DNA of 20,188 bases from Firmicutes bacterium UBA1768 (GTDB lineage: Bacteria; Bacillota; Clostridia; Peptostreptococcales; Anaerovoracaceae), in the NCBI GenBank assembly GCA_002315335.1, contig DCGW01000043.1:1-20188 (forward strand), in the 5' to 3' direction. Both the position numbers and the translations under genes were made by a program. Shown here in pieces: positions 1-7,290 of this stretch. A model generated the notes under the pieces. It worked only from the letters and a program-made list of their open reading frames with translations. It ran no database searches and was not told where the DNA came from. Positions within the stretch are counted from its first letter, which is position 1; the number at the start of each line of letters is the position of its first letter.

Positions 1-1002
1 TGATGCAGCACCTTCATAAAGACCAAGTACTGAAGACCAACCTGCAGCAAAGAGGAGTAAGAAGAATAATGTACCCCAAATTCTGCCGCCTGACATATCG
101 CTAAATACGTAAGGCATAGTCATGAATGTTAATCCTGAACCTGATGAAACATCCATTCCATATGAGAACAGTGATGTGAAGATAGCTGTACCTGCAAGGA
201 TAGCTACTACAATATTTGAAAGGATGATTACTACACCAGAGAAAGGAATATCTGAATTTTCCCTGTCGAGGTATGAGCCGAATGAGAACAGAGAAGCCAT
301 ACCAACACCGGCAAGGAAGAAGCACTGGTTAAGACCAGCCATCATAACCTGTGGAGTTAACTTAGAGAAGTCCGGAGTGAACATCCAAACAACACCTTCA
401 GTACCACCAGGAAGCATTAAGCCTCTTACAGCTAAGATTACGAGGAAGATGAAGAGAGCAGGAATTAATACCTTGTTTGCTCTTTCAAGACCCTTCTGTA
501 CGCCAGCCATGATAACTACGATTGTAAGGATGTAGAGAATACATACAGTGATGAACTTGTATCCCATATCTACCTGTAAGCCCTGATAATAAGCAGAAAT
601 GCCGTCCATGTCGAACTTAGCAAGACCGCCGGAAGCGAACTTAAAGATGTAGAACATTACGTCTGATACGATAGTAATGTAGTATGAGATCATGATGATT
701 ACTGTAGCAGCTCCGAACCAACCTGCAGCAACCCAGATTGATCCCTTACCGCCTAATTCTCTCATACATGCGATAGCTGATTTCTGAGTATATCTACCAA
801 GAGTTAATTCAGCCCAGCAGAGAGGAATAGCGATAATTACAGCAAAAATAACACACATTAAAAGGAATACGCCGCCGCCGTTCTGGCCAATCATGTACGG
901 GAACTTCCAAATAGCTCCGAGACCTACGGCATATCCGACTGAGGTCATAATGAACCCGAAGGCACTACCCCATTGTTGTTTTTCAACAGCCTGATCTGAC
1001 AT
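1..1002 (-). CDS. Sodium-dependent transporter, neurotransmitter:sodium symporter (NSS/SNF) family, partial
   Basis: A membrane transporter of the LeuT-fold NSS family, which couples Na+ entry to uptake of amino acids or amines. The 334 visible residues start with MSDQAVEKQQ and run off the left edge, so the C-terminal part (family length is about 450 residues) is missing. Near the N-terminus TM1 has the family signature VGLGAIWKFPY followed by QNGGG and then AELTLGRY; several further hydrophobic segments follow. The ATG is preceded by an AGGGGG ribosome binding site seven bases upstream. The gene lies 241 bases downstream of the flavoenzyme operon on the same strand and has its own promoter and leader hairpin. 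By context it may import that enzyme's substrate, but the substrate itself cannot be read from the sequence. The family call is secure. Confidence 0.93.
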   Translation of the reverse strand, partial: MSDQAVEKQQWGSAFGFIMTSVGYAVGLGAIWKFPYMIGQNGGGVFLLMCVIFAVIIAIPLCWAELTLGRYTQKSAIACMRELGGKGSIWVAAGWFGAATVIIMISYYITIVSDVMFYIFKFASGGLAKFDMDGISAYYQGLQVDMGYKFITVCILYILTIVVIMAGVQKGLERANKVLIPALFIFLVILAVRGLMLPGGTEGVVWMFTPDFSKLTPQVMMAGLNQCFFLAGVGMASLFSFGSYLDRENSDIPFSGVVIILSNIVVAILAGTAIFTSLFSYGMDVSSGSGLTFMTMPYVFSDMSGGRIWGTLFFLLLFAAGWSSVLGLYEGAAS

Positions 1003-1027
1003 TTTATTTTCCCCCTATAAAAGTCAT

Positions 1028-1053
1028 ATTCCGCATGCCTAAGCATACAGAAT
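1028..1053 (-). other. Leader stem-loop at the 5' end of the NSS transporter mRNA
   Basis: An 11-bp stem (nine Watson-Crick pairs and two G-T pairs) closed by a TTAG tetraloop on the minus strand. It lies just after the predicted start point of the promoter at 1057-1085 and about 25 bases before the start codon, so the transcript would begin with or very near this hairpin. It could stabilise the message. No known riboswitch consensus was recognised. Confidence 0.5.
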
Positions 1054-1056
1054 CCT

Positions 1057-1085
1057 TTAATAATAAAATAGAATAATTGCGTCAA
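1057..1085 (-). promoter_or_regulatory. Predicted sigma-A promoter of the NSS transporter
   Basis: On the minus strand a TTGACG box (five of six consensus bases) is followed by 17 bases and then TATTAA (four of six). A second TTGACA lies ten bases further upstream but has no good -10 at proper spacing. The position, about 55 bases before the ATG, suits the transporter gene. Confidence 0.45.
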
Positions 1086-1117
1086 AAACCTGTCAATGTG
1101 AAGTTCATTTATATACT

Positions 1118-1151
1118 CCGAAAGGGTCCAGAAAGAACCGGACCCCTCCGA
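1118..1151 (-). other. Long intergenic stem-loop between the flavoenzyme operon and the NSS gene
   Basis: Two 14-base arms can pair throughout on the minus strand (several G-T pairs) around a six-base loop, with a GC-rich core GGGTCC/GGACCC. The downstream side on the minus strand continues GAGTATATAAATG without a clean T-tract, so this is not a textbook intrinsic terminator. It may slow polymerase or protect the 3' end of the operon mRNA and lower expression of the downstream transporter. Confidence 0.45.
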
Positions 1152-1243
1152 GATATATCTTTATATTCAGTTGTAAAGGTTCACGACCGAAGTCATTCAG
1201 CCCTACGACTGAAAACGTTCAGAATAATAATCCTTTTGAGAAA

Positions 1244-2533
1244 TTATTTTTCTAATGATGCTAAGTAAGCTTCTTCAACTGCCTTAAGAGCCTTTGAGTT
1301 TTCTTCTTCCTTCTTCTTGTATGCAGCGATATCTCTGCCCTGCCATCTTGACCAAGCTAATTCCTTAGCGAGTTCAAACTGTAATGGCTTGCCTGTTGCA
1401 TACTGAGAAATGAGCTTACCTGTGATAGGTCCTAATGTGATACCGTCACCTTCGTGACCGCATGCCATGTAGAAACCAGGAACTTCTTCTACGTCTGATA
1501 CGATTGGCAGATGGTCAAGTGAGAATGGTCTGATACCTGCGAATGATCTGATGCAGTTGAAGTCTTTAAGCATTGGATAATATCTGATACCTCTCTGAGC
1601 TACTGCTGAGATGATTCTGTATTCTGATTTGATTGAGAATCCTCTGAACAGACGGCAACCACCAACTACTGTGTTACCTGTGATGTCAGATGTGATATTA
1701 AGACATACATTGTAAGCCTTTACTAATGGATCGATTGGTCTTTCGCCGTCCTGGAAGAACTTTGTGAGGTAGTAACCATATTCAAGAGCAAGTCTGTTCT
1801 GAGTGATTTTACCTGTCTTTTCAGAAACTGTTAACTGACCAAATCTTGGTTCGATTGGAACTTCCATACCAACCATAGCGCCAATGAATGGAGCCCAGCA
1901 ACCAGCTGCGTTTACAACCTTAGGAGCAGCGAATTCGCCCTTATCTGTTACAACGCCCTGAACTGCCTTTGTGTTAGGATCCTGTTTGATGTCGAGAACT
2001 TCTGTTCTTGTGAATACATCGAGTAATCCTGTCTTCTTAGCTTCTTCTACGAAACCAAATGCTACTCTGAATGGGCATACAGCGCCATCCTTAGGTACCC
2101 ACATACCACCTGTTAAGTCCTTAGCACAGTTAGGTTCTAACTGCTGTAAGATGTAAGGGTCAACAGCGTACTGTTCAATACCGAGAGCCTGGTTCTTAGC
2201 TACCTGTTCCTTAGCCTTTTCGAATTCGAATTCTGAGTCACAGAAATATACGAAGCCGATAGGATCGTCGTTTTCGTTTGTTGCATATTCGAAGTCATAG
2301 TCGAATGTCTTTCTCATTTCGTCAAATAACTTCATTGATTCAGCACCCTGCATTGAGTCAACGCCCGGCTGCTTTTCTGAAGCACCAATGTATCCGTCTG
2401 TATGAGATACTGTGCCGCCTGCGATGTCGCCTCTTTCGATGAGGGCAACTTTTAAACCTTCCTGAGTGAGGTAGTAAGCACATGATGTACCCATCATACC
2501 TCCACCGATTACGATGATATCATAAGTTTTCAT
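1244..2533 (-). CDS. FAD-dependent oxidoreductase, DAO family (amine/imino-acid dehydrogenase catalytic subunit)
   Basis: Flavoprotein of the D-amino-acid oxidase/glycine oxidase fold, 429 residues, the usual length for the substrate-oxidising subunit of hydroxyproline or sarcosine dehydrogenases. The N-terminus (IIVIGGGMMG, residues 7-15) is a Rossmann dinucleotide-binding motif followed by an ERGDIAGG segment typical of FAD binding. The C-terminal part has the GIRPFSLDHLPIV and GHEGDGITLGP segments typical of the family near the isoalloxazine ring. The ATG lies three bases after the stop of the BFD protein gene, and a GAGGGGG ribosome binding site lies inside that upstream gene. The likely role is to oxidise a C-N bond of a small amino compound and pass electrons to the neighbouring Fe-S proteins. 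D-hydroxyproline, D-proline, sarcosine and N-methylated amino acids are candidates; the exact substrate is not determined. Confidence 0.9.
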   Translation of the reverse strand: MKTYDIIVIGGGMMGTSCAYYLTQEGLKVALIERGDIAGGTVSHTDGYIGASEKQPGVDSMQGAESMKLFDEMRKTFDYDFEYATNENDDPIGFVYFCDSEFEFEKAKEQVAKNQALGIEQYAVDPYILQQLEPNCAKDLTGGMWVPKDGAVCPFRVAFGFVEEAKKTGLLDVFTRTEVLDIKQDPNTKAVQGVVTDKGEFAAPKVVNAAGCWAPFIGAMVGMEVPIEPRFGQLTVSEKTGKITQNRLALEYGYYLTKFFQDGERPIDPLVKAYNVCLNITSDITGNTVVGGCRLFRGFSIKSEYRIISAVAQRGIRYYPMLKDFNCIRSFAGIRPFSLDHLPIVSDVEEVPGFYMACGHEGDGITLGPITGKLISQYATGKPLQFELAKELAWSRWQGRDIAAYKKKEEENSKALKAVEEAYLASLEK

Positions 2534-2536
2534 TTC

Positions 2537-2815
2537 TTAAAAAACCCCCTCTGCTAATGCGCCATAGCTAACTGGTCTAACCGGAGGTCTTGTGCTTGAA
2601 ACACCTGTCTCATTCGGTGCTACACCCAGTTCCATAGAAATGAGCTGCTGAACCATCTTTTCGCATGTTCTGCCCTGACAGAGACCCATTCCGGCTCTTG
2701 TTCTTCTTTTAACGCCCACAACGTCGAATGCGCCCTGAGCAATTGCTTCTCTGATTTCGCCAACTGTTACTTCTTCGCAACGGCAAACCAGCATTTCGTC
2801 ATCGATTCTTGCCAT
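2537..2815 (-). CDS. BFD-type (2Fe-2S)-binding subunit
   Basis: A 92-residue protein with the Fer2_BFD (bacterioferritin-associated ferredoxin-like) pattern: C11-x-C13 near the N-terminus and C46-x4-C51 in the middle, binding one [2Fe-2S] cluster. The section MARIDDEMLVCRCEEVT resembles the corresponding domain of multi-subunit hydroxyproline and sarcosine dehydrogenases, where it is sometimes fused to the large flavoprotein. Here it is a free-standing electron carrier encoded directly before the DAO-fold subunit. An AAGGAGG site lies eight bases before the ATG. The last 30 residues are proline-rich and look flexible. Confidence 0.88.
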   Translation of the reverse strand: MARIDDEMLVCRCEEVTVGEIREAIAQGAFDVVGVKRRTRAGMGLCQGRTCEKMVQQLISMELGVAPNETGVSSTRPPVRPVSYGALAEGVF

Positions 2816-2838
2816 TCTTTTCGCCTCCTTAACAGTTT

Positions 2839-3333
2839 CTACTTTCTCTTTACGCTTCTAACTTCGTCAGCAAATTCCTTAGGAATTTTTACTGTAACAA
2901 CAGGTGTTCTGTCATATGCCTTAGGGTTCATAACCTTTTCGATTACGCACTTGCACTGTACTTCACCTTTTCTGTTTACAGCTTCCCATTCTTCTCCAAC
3001 TTCTGGAGTTGGCTTGTATTCGTATGGGAATGCTACTGTAGCTTCTGTATCTGAGTAAGCTTTGTTTACGATAAAGATAGCAAGACCAGGGCACTTAGCT
3101 ACGCATGCGCCACAGCCTGTGCAGTTATCTTCGTTAATCTTAGGCAGGTTAGTAATAGGATCGCCAACATTGATAGCATCGAACTTACAAGCTGTTTCGC
3201 ATGGGTTACATGGAATCTGCTGTACGCATTCTACTACTGCAACTGCTCCCTTTGCATATCTTGCATCGGAGATGTCCTGCTTAGCATCGATTAATTCCTG
3301 CTTGCTAATATATCCAACTTCTTTGATTGACAT
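2839..3333 (-). CDS. 4Fe-4S dicluster (ferredoxin-like) subunit
   Basis: A 164-residue electron-transfer protein. It has one canonical cluster motif, C71-x2-C74-x2-C77-x3-C81-P, and a second, atypical one, C36-x5-C42-x2-C45-x3-C49, in which the first spacing is five residues. The C-terminal half (about residues 90-164) is a small beta-rich extension with two further cysteines in QCKC. Its place between the two flavoproteins in the operon suggests it links the DAO-fold subunit to the NAD(P)H-type flavoprotein. A good AAGGAG site lies upstream of the ATG. The assignment as a dicluster ferredoxin-like protein is secure; its redox partners are inferred from gene order. Confidence 0.88.
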   Translation of the reverse strand: MSIKEVGYISKQELIDAKQDISDARYAKGAVAVVECVQQIPCNPCETACKFDAINVGDPITNLPKINEDNCTGCGACVAKCPGLAIFIVNKAYSDTEATVAFPYEYKPTPEVGEEWEAVNRKGEVQCKCVIEKVMNPKAYDRTPVVTVKIPKEFADEVRSVKRK

Positions 3334-3351
3334 ATTATTTTCTCCTTTCTC

Positions 3352-4476
3352 TTATGCTCTAACTCCAGGGAACTGTTCCATTACTTCCTTCTTCGCTGCA
3401 GCTCTTCTTTCGCCGAAAGGACCCATTCTGAGACCATCAAGTCTTTCCCAGATTTCTTTTCTCTTTGCATCAGCTTCAGCAGCTGTAATGCAGCCGAGTT
3501 CTTCTGCGATTGATACGCCTGCAACATTACCTTCTTCAAGAGCTGTGTTAGCTTCTTCAACACCTGTTGTGTCGCCAGCTACATAAATGCCCTTGCATGT
3601 TGACTGCATCTTTTCATTATGAACAGGAACCCATCCGCCGAATGGTCCATTAAATACTAAGTCGATGTCCTGAAGCTTAACGAGGTCAGAAACTGGCTTG
3701 AGACCAGCAGCTAATGTTACTGTGTCAGCTTCGAATGTCTTTTCTGTACCAGGAATATGGTTGAACTTAGGATCGATTTCAACGATAGTTACTTCTGATA
3801 CTCTGCCGTTAGGGCCATTGCCCTTAACTTCTTTGATTGTGTGCTTTGTATAAATAGGAACGCCTGCTCTGCTGATCTTTGATGCGTGAACGCCATAACC
3901 ATTGATGCCAGGAAGAGCTTCAACGAGACATACAACATCACAACCAGACTGCATGAGCTGATATGATACGATAAGACCTACGTTACCTGTTCCCAGCATA
4001 ACGATCTTCTTACCAGGCTGTACCTTATTTACGTTAACCATTGTCTGAGCAGCACCAGCGCCCATAACGCCAGGTGTTGTCCAACCTGTGAATCTTACTA
4101 CGTTTTCCTGTCCGCCTGTGCAGATAGCGATTGTCTTAGGCTTCATGAAAACGATCTTTTTTGTACCATCTGGCTGACCCTGTTCGATACATGCAACTTT
4201 GTCATCATAAAAACCAACGCATGCTGAGTTGAGCCAAATGTCAACGCCTAATGACTGAGCTTCTTCGAGCATTGCAGCACCAGTATCCATACCTCTGATA
4301 CCAGCTCTGTGTTCGTGTGAACCAAAGAACTTATGGATCTGCTTGAATAACTGTCCACCTGGTTTCATGTTAAGGTCAACAACTGTGATATCCTTAACGC
4401 CGTTCTTTGCAGCCTGGATTGCTGTTGCTAAACCCGCAGGGCCAGCACCTACTACTAATAAGTCCTTACTTAACAT
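3352..4476 (-). CDS. FAD/NAD(P)-binding oxidoreductase subunit (HcnB/hydroxyproline-dehydrogenase alpha type)
   Basis: A 374-residue pyridine-nucleotide-disulphide-oxidoreductase-fold flavoprotein. GAGPAG at residues 10-15 is the FAD Rossmann motif, KPGGQL (38-43) follows, GTGNVG at 162-167 is the second dinucleotide (NAD(P)) motif, and VAGDTTGVEEA near the C-terminus is the typical FAD-binding end motif. I chose the ATG at 4476 because GGAGG stands eight bases before it. The longer frame from 4509 would overlap the upstream gene by 44 bases and has no such site. The chosen start still overlaps the [2Fe-2S] gene by 11 bases, which suggests translational coupling. It probably exchanges electrons with NAD(P) while its partners oxidise the substrate; the direction is inferred. 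Confidence 0.9.
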   Translation of the reverse strand: MLSKDLLVVGAGPAGLATAIQAAKNGVKDITVVDLNMKPGGQLFKQIHKFFGSHEHRAGIRGMDTGAAMLEEAQSLGVDIWLNSACVGFYDDKVACIEQGQPDGTKKIVFMKPKTIAICTGGQENVVRFTGWTTPGVMGAGAAQTMVNVNKVQPGKKIVMLGTGNVGLIVSYQLMQSGCDVVCLVEALPGINGYGVHASKISRAGVPIYTKHTIKEVKGNGPNGRVSEVTIVEIDPKFNHIPGTEKTFEADTVTLAAGLKPVSDLVKLQDIDLVFNGPFGGWVPVHNEKMQSTCKGIYVAGDTTGVEEANTALEEGNVAGVSIAEELGCITAAEADAKRKEIWERLDGLRMGPFGERRAAAKKEVMEQFPGVRA

Positions 4477-4789
4477 CGTCTGCACCTCCATATCCATACT
4501 GGGTTTCAACGATCATGCCTTCTGCAGCAGGAGTGATGCATGTTCTAACATTTGCTCTTCCATCTACGACCATTGCACAGTCTGTGCACTGTCCGATACC
4601 ACAGAATAACCCTCTAGGTTCATTTCTCTTTACAGTATAACGATTTACGATGATGTCCTGTGCTAATAAAGCAGCGAGAATAGGTTCGCCTTCTTTAGCA
4701 GGAATTTTTTGACCATCAACTGTGATCTCGATCATCTTTGGATTTAAATCCTGACCAAGTATGCAGTGGTCAGTAACTCTCATACACAT
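4466..4789 (-). CDS. (2Fe-2S)-binding subunit, plant-type ferredoxin fold
   Basis: First gene of the flavoenzyme operon, 107 residues. It has the plant-type [2Fe-2S] motif C63-x4-C68-x2-C71 and C84, within GLFCGIGQCTDC and the later VRTC. The family corresponds to the small HcnA-like or sarcosine-oxidase-alpha N-terminal domain, here as a separate protein. Start: ATG at 4789 with AGGAGG eight bases upstream; the ATG two codons later fits less well. The segment TVDGQKIPAKEGEPILAALL is the usual beta-hairpin region before the cluster. The coding end overlaps the next gene by 11 bases. The promoter at 4818-4846 lies directly upstream, giving a very short leader. Confidence 0.9.
   Translation of the reverse strand: MCMRVTDHCILGQDLNPKMIEITVDGQKIPAKEGEPILAALLAQDIIVNRYTVKRNEPRGLFCGIGQCTDCAMVVDGRANVRTCITPAAEGMIVETQYGYGGADDVK
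4485..4489 (-). promoter_or_regulatory. Ribosome binding site fixing the start of the FAD/NAD(P) subunit
   Basis: GGAGG on the minus strand, eight bases before the ATG at 4476 and inside the coding end of the upstream [2Fe-2S] gene. It supports the shorter protein over three in-frame ATGs further upstream. Confidence 0.75.
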
Positions 4790-4817
4790 ATAATCGTCCT
4801 CCTTTCGTGTTTATGAC

Positions 4818-4846
4818 ATTATACTACAATCATATCAATTAGTCTA
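4818..4846 (-). promoter_or_regulatory. Predicted sigma-A promoter of the flavoenzyme operon
   Basis: On the minus strand: TAGACT (four of six matches to TTGACA), 17 bases, then a perfect TATAAT. The expected transcript start is about 20 bases before the first ATG, so there is no room for a riboswitch. The AT-rich tract just upstream (4847-4867) could act as an UP element. Confidence 0.75.
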
Positions 4847-4889
4847 TAAAAAATTTTTGCTTTTTTTACATTATATTTACAGCGAAAGT

Positions 4890-5186
4890 TCAGTCCTCAT
4901 CGGAATTTTTCCACTCATCTCCGATTAATTCGCTATAATCAACGGCAGTTTCTTCTTCCGGGAGAATTTCCAGTTTCCCTTCCCCTTTTGCAGCTCTTTC
5001 AGCCTCCTCCTTCTTCGCATCTTTGGATGCTTTTACATACAAGATGATGAGTATCAGAGCCGCAATGGTATACATGACAATTACCCCATTATTCCCAAAA
5101 ATCGGAGCCAACAGGGACTCAAGCACACCAAACGCCAGCATTATTAAAAGAATTACTCCGCATAATATTATTGCAGTTTTTTTCAT
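4890..5186 (-). CDS. Small membrane protein with two transmembrane segments and acidic tail
   Basis: Unrecognised protein of 98 residues. Two hydrophobic helices (about residues 4-20 and 34-52) are joined by a short loop (LLAPIFGNNG). The C-terminal half is charged, starting with the lysine-rich KASKDAKKEE, which should face the cytoplasm, and ending very acidic (DEWKNSDED). I prefer the ATG at 5186, with GGTGG ten bases upstream, over an in-frame TTG at 5192 only four bases from it. The trmB stop lies just upstream, so the two are probably cotranscribed. I saw no convincing terminator downstream. No function can be assigned. Confidence 0.72.
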   Translation of the reverse strand: MKKTAIILCGVILLIMLAFGVLESLLAPIFGNNGVIVMYTIAALILIILYVKASKDAKKEEAERAAKGEGKLEILPEEETAVDYSELIGDEWKNSDED

Positions 5187-5188
5187 AA

Positions 5189-5827
5189 TCAATATTCCAC
5201 CTTTGCATATTTTATGGTTTTGCCCCAGCTTCTGAACTTGTCCTCATACTCTGTCGTTACTTCTCTCGAATTGAAAAGAGTGTTGTGCAAATCATAGGTC
5301 AGCTCAACAATTTTCATTCCTGTTTCGGTGAATTCTTCTACAGAAAAATCGAAGAGGTCGTCATTGTCTGTTTTAAACTGAAGGTTTCCGCTATCCACGA
5401 GGATTTTCCTGTATTCGCCTAAATACCTTCTGTGGGTAAGTCTTCGTTTTGCGTGTCTTGCCTTAGGCCACGGATCGCTGAAATTCAGAAACAGACCAGC
5501 CACCTCACCCTTATCGAAGGCCAGCGAGGGTTCGCGCAAAAACTCGCAGACAAAGGTGACGTTGGTTATTCCTTCCGTCGATGCAAGCTGCGCCGCCCTG
5601 AGCAGGACCCTCTCCTGACCCTCAACTCCGATAAAGTTCCGCTCTGGATGCTTTTTCGCCATTTGGGTAATAAATTGTCCCTTTCCGCAGCCCATTTCAA
5701 GGTAAATGTCATTATCATTCCCAAAGACCTCTTTCCATCGCCCCTTGAAATCCTGTGGATTTGTAGTTATGTAGCCACTCAGCTTTTCAAGCTTTTCTGT
5801 AGCCCCTTTTACTCTTCTGTATCGCAT
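5189..5827 (-). CDS. trmB: tRNA (guanine46-N7)-methyltransferase
   Basis: Uses S-adenosylmethionine to make m7G at position 46 of the tRNA variable loop. The 212-residue protein has the SAM-binding motif LEMGCGKGQF and the family signature FLNFSDPWPK followed by the H-x2-RRLTH segment, both diagnostic of TrmB. The C-terminal TEYEDKF segment is also typical. The ATG at 5827 gives MRYRRVKGA, matching the usual family N-terminus; an in-frame TTG at 5842 would add five residues. Ribosome binding is weak for either start (a GGAA eleven bases away). It lies 30 bases downstream of the deacetylase gene and is likely in the same transcript. Confidence 0.93.
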   Translation of the reverse strand: MRYRRVKGATEKLEKLSGYITTNPQDFKGRWKEVFGNDNDIYLEMGCGKGQFITQMAKKHPERNFIGVEGQERVLLRAAQLASTEGITNVTFVCEFLREPSLAFDKGEVAGLFLNFSDPWPKARHAKRRLTHRRYLGEYRKILVDSGNLQFKTDNDDLFDFSVEEFTETGMKIVELTYDLHNTLFNSREVTTEYEDKFRSWGKTIKYAKVEY

Positions 5828-5857
5828 TGTATTATATTCCAATCATTATTATCTTTA

Positions 5858-7264
5858 CTAATTGTTTGAGACGAGTTCAAACGTGTAGCCCAGGCTTCTC
5901 GCGTAGTCTATGAACTGTCCAAGAATATTTGCATTTGTTGCTGAAACCGCATGAAGGAGATAAACCGCTCCCGGATGAAGTCTTGACTTAAGCTTCGTCA
6001 AAGCAGCCGACTCAGAAGGCTGGTTGCTTGTATCATAGTCTCCGTATGCAAAGCTCCAGAATACCGACTTCATGTGAAGAGCCTCAACTAAGGCCATTGA
6101 TTGCTCACTGTAAATTCCTGCCGGACTTCTGAAGAGAGTCATTTCATAAGCAAAGTCCTCTCTCAGGCAGTTCTGGAGAGCCTCCAAATCCTGGTACTGC
6201 TCCTGCAGGTTCAAAGACGACATTCCGTTTTCAGGATGAGAATAGCTGTGATTTCCAACAACATGGCCCTCATTTATCATTCTTGAAACCAGCCCCTTAG
6301 ATTTTTGATAATAATAGCCTGTTACAAAAAATACAGCCTGAATTCCCTTTGCGGCAAGAACATCAAGAATTTTTCCAGTATAACCAGCTTCATAGCCCTC
6401 ATCAAAGGTAAGATAAATCACCTTTCGATCAGCATCCGAGTCAATAGCAAGAGAATTGAACTCTGCGCCCTCATCAGACTGAAACCTCAACGGCTCGACA
6501 GGTCTGTTCAGCCCATCATACTGTGTTCCGAACCAGTAATCCTTTCTGGTGTTGTCGTATGCGGAAAGTGCATCATAGTCAACATAATCATCATATTCCA
6601 GAATAGTCTCACCGTTAAAGATTACATTGTAGCGATTGAACAATGCGCAGGCTTCGGCGCGTGTCACAATTTCCTGAGGCGCAAGATAATACTTTCCCTT
6701 GTCCTCCCTTCCGTTAATCAGGCCCGTTTCGCACGCCCATTCCATGCTTTCCTTTGCCCAAGCTGATACCAGACTTTCGTCAGCAAAGGCCATGGTATTT
6801 TTTGCACCGCTTACCGAATTTTTATTGTACACAGAATGGTAGTTATAGAAAAAATTTGCAACCTGCTCACGGGTCAGCCCATTATTCGGGCCAAAGCTCC
6901 CGTCAGGGTAACCCCCTGCGATTTTGTTCTCAGAAGCCCATTCTATAGAGTCCTCATAATATGAACCTTTTGCTACATCAGTAAAAGAAGCCGAGTGCGA
7001 AACCGACGGAGAACCGGCTTGTCTGTAAAGCACTGTGACAAACATGCCTCTCGTTACAGGCAGTTTTGGCGAAAAAGAATTATTAGATGTCCCTTTGAAA
7101 AGCCCCTTGAAATAAGCATTGTACACATCATCATAATACCATTGATTTTTTGCAACATCGTTAAAAGGTCTTGCGGATGAGTCCGCACCAAACGCGATTG
7201 CAGGCAGCGCAGTAATAATCAAAGCCACAGCAAGTATAACCGCAAGCATTCCTCTTCTTTTCAT
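5858..7264 (-). CDS. SLH-domain polysaccharide deacetylase, PdaA-like
   Basis: A secreted, wall-anchored enzyme of 468 residues. A signal peptide (1-26, MKRRG followed by a hydrophobic stretch to AIAFGA) is followed by three SLH repeats (about 32-82, 92-142, 159-212) that bind the cell-wall secondary polymer, then a NodB-type deacetylase domain (about 280-466). Catalytic motifs: TFDEG (286-290), HSYSH (339-343, metal histidines), RSPAG (379-383), FWSFAYGD (402-409) and LLH (436-438). The spacing and the YLTFD-x-GYE-x-GYTGK pattern match PdaA, which deacetylates N-acetylmuramic acid on the way to muramic delta-lactam in spore cortex. The second acidic residue of the usual TFDDG motif is Glu here and Asn in PdaA. 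The ribosome binding site AGGAG is well placed. The exact substrate is inferred. Confidence 0.9.
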   Translation of the reverse strand: MKRRGMLAVILAVALIITALPAIAFGADSSARPFNDVAKNQWYYDDVYNAYFKGLFKGTSNNSFSPKLPVTRGMFVTVLYRQAGSPSVSHSASFTDVAKGSYYEDSIEWASENKIAGGYPDGSFGPNNGLTREQVANFFYNYHSVYNKNSVSGAKNTMAFADESLVSAWAKESMEWACETGLINGREDKGKYYLAPQEIVTRAEACALFNRYNVIFNGETILEYDDYVDYDALSAYDNTRKDYWFGTQYDGLNRPVEPLRFQSDEGAEFNSLAIDSDADRKVIYLTFDEGYEAGYTGKILDVLAAKGIQAVFFVTGYYYQKSKGLVSRMINEGHVVGNHSYSHPENGMSSLNLQEQYQDLEALQNCLREDFAYEMTLFRSPAGIYSEQSMALVEALHMKSVFWSFAYGDYDTSNQPSESAALTKLKSRLHPGAVYLLHAVSATNANILGQFIDYARSLGYTFELVSNN

Positions 7265-7290
7265 TTTATACTCCTATCACGCAAATCACA

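Noticed and set aside
122..535. Plus-strand open frame of 137 codons in the left edge
   Set aside because: The opposite strand encodes the NSS transporter with clear motifs; this frame has no supporting features.
1077..1268. Plus-strand open frame of 63 codons in the gap before the NSS gene
   Set aside because: No ribosome binding site, runs through the strong hairpin and into the antisense of the flavoprotein end; no recognisable domain.
3062..3586. Long open frame (174 codons) on the plus strand over the dicluster and flavoprotein genes
   Set aside because: It lies opposite two clearly recognised genes, has a low-complexity Ser/Ala-rich translation and shows no family motif; it is a shadow frame.
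4840..4889. Terminator after the small membrane protein gene
   Set aside because: Only an A/T-only pairing (TAAAAAA/TTTTTTA) exists there; it lacks a GC stem and the region is better explained as the AT-rich upstream part of the flavoenzyme promoter.
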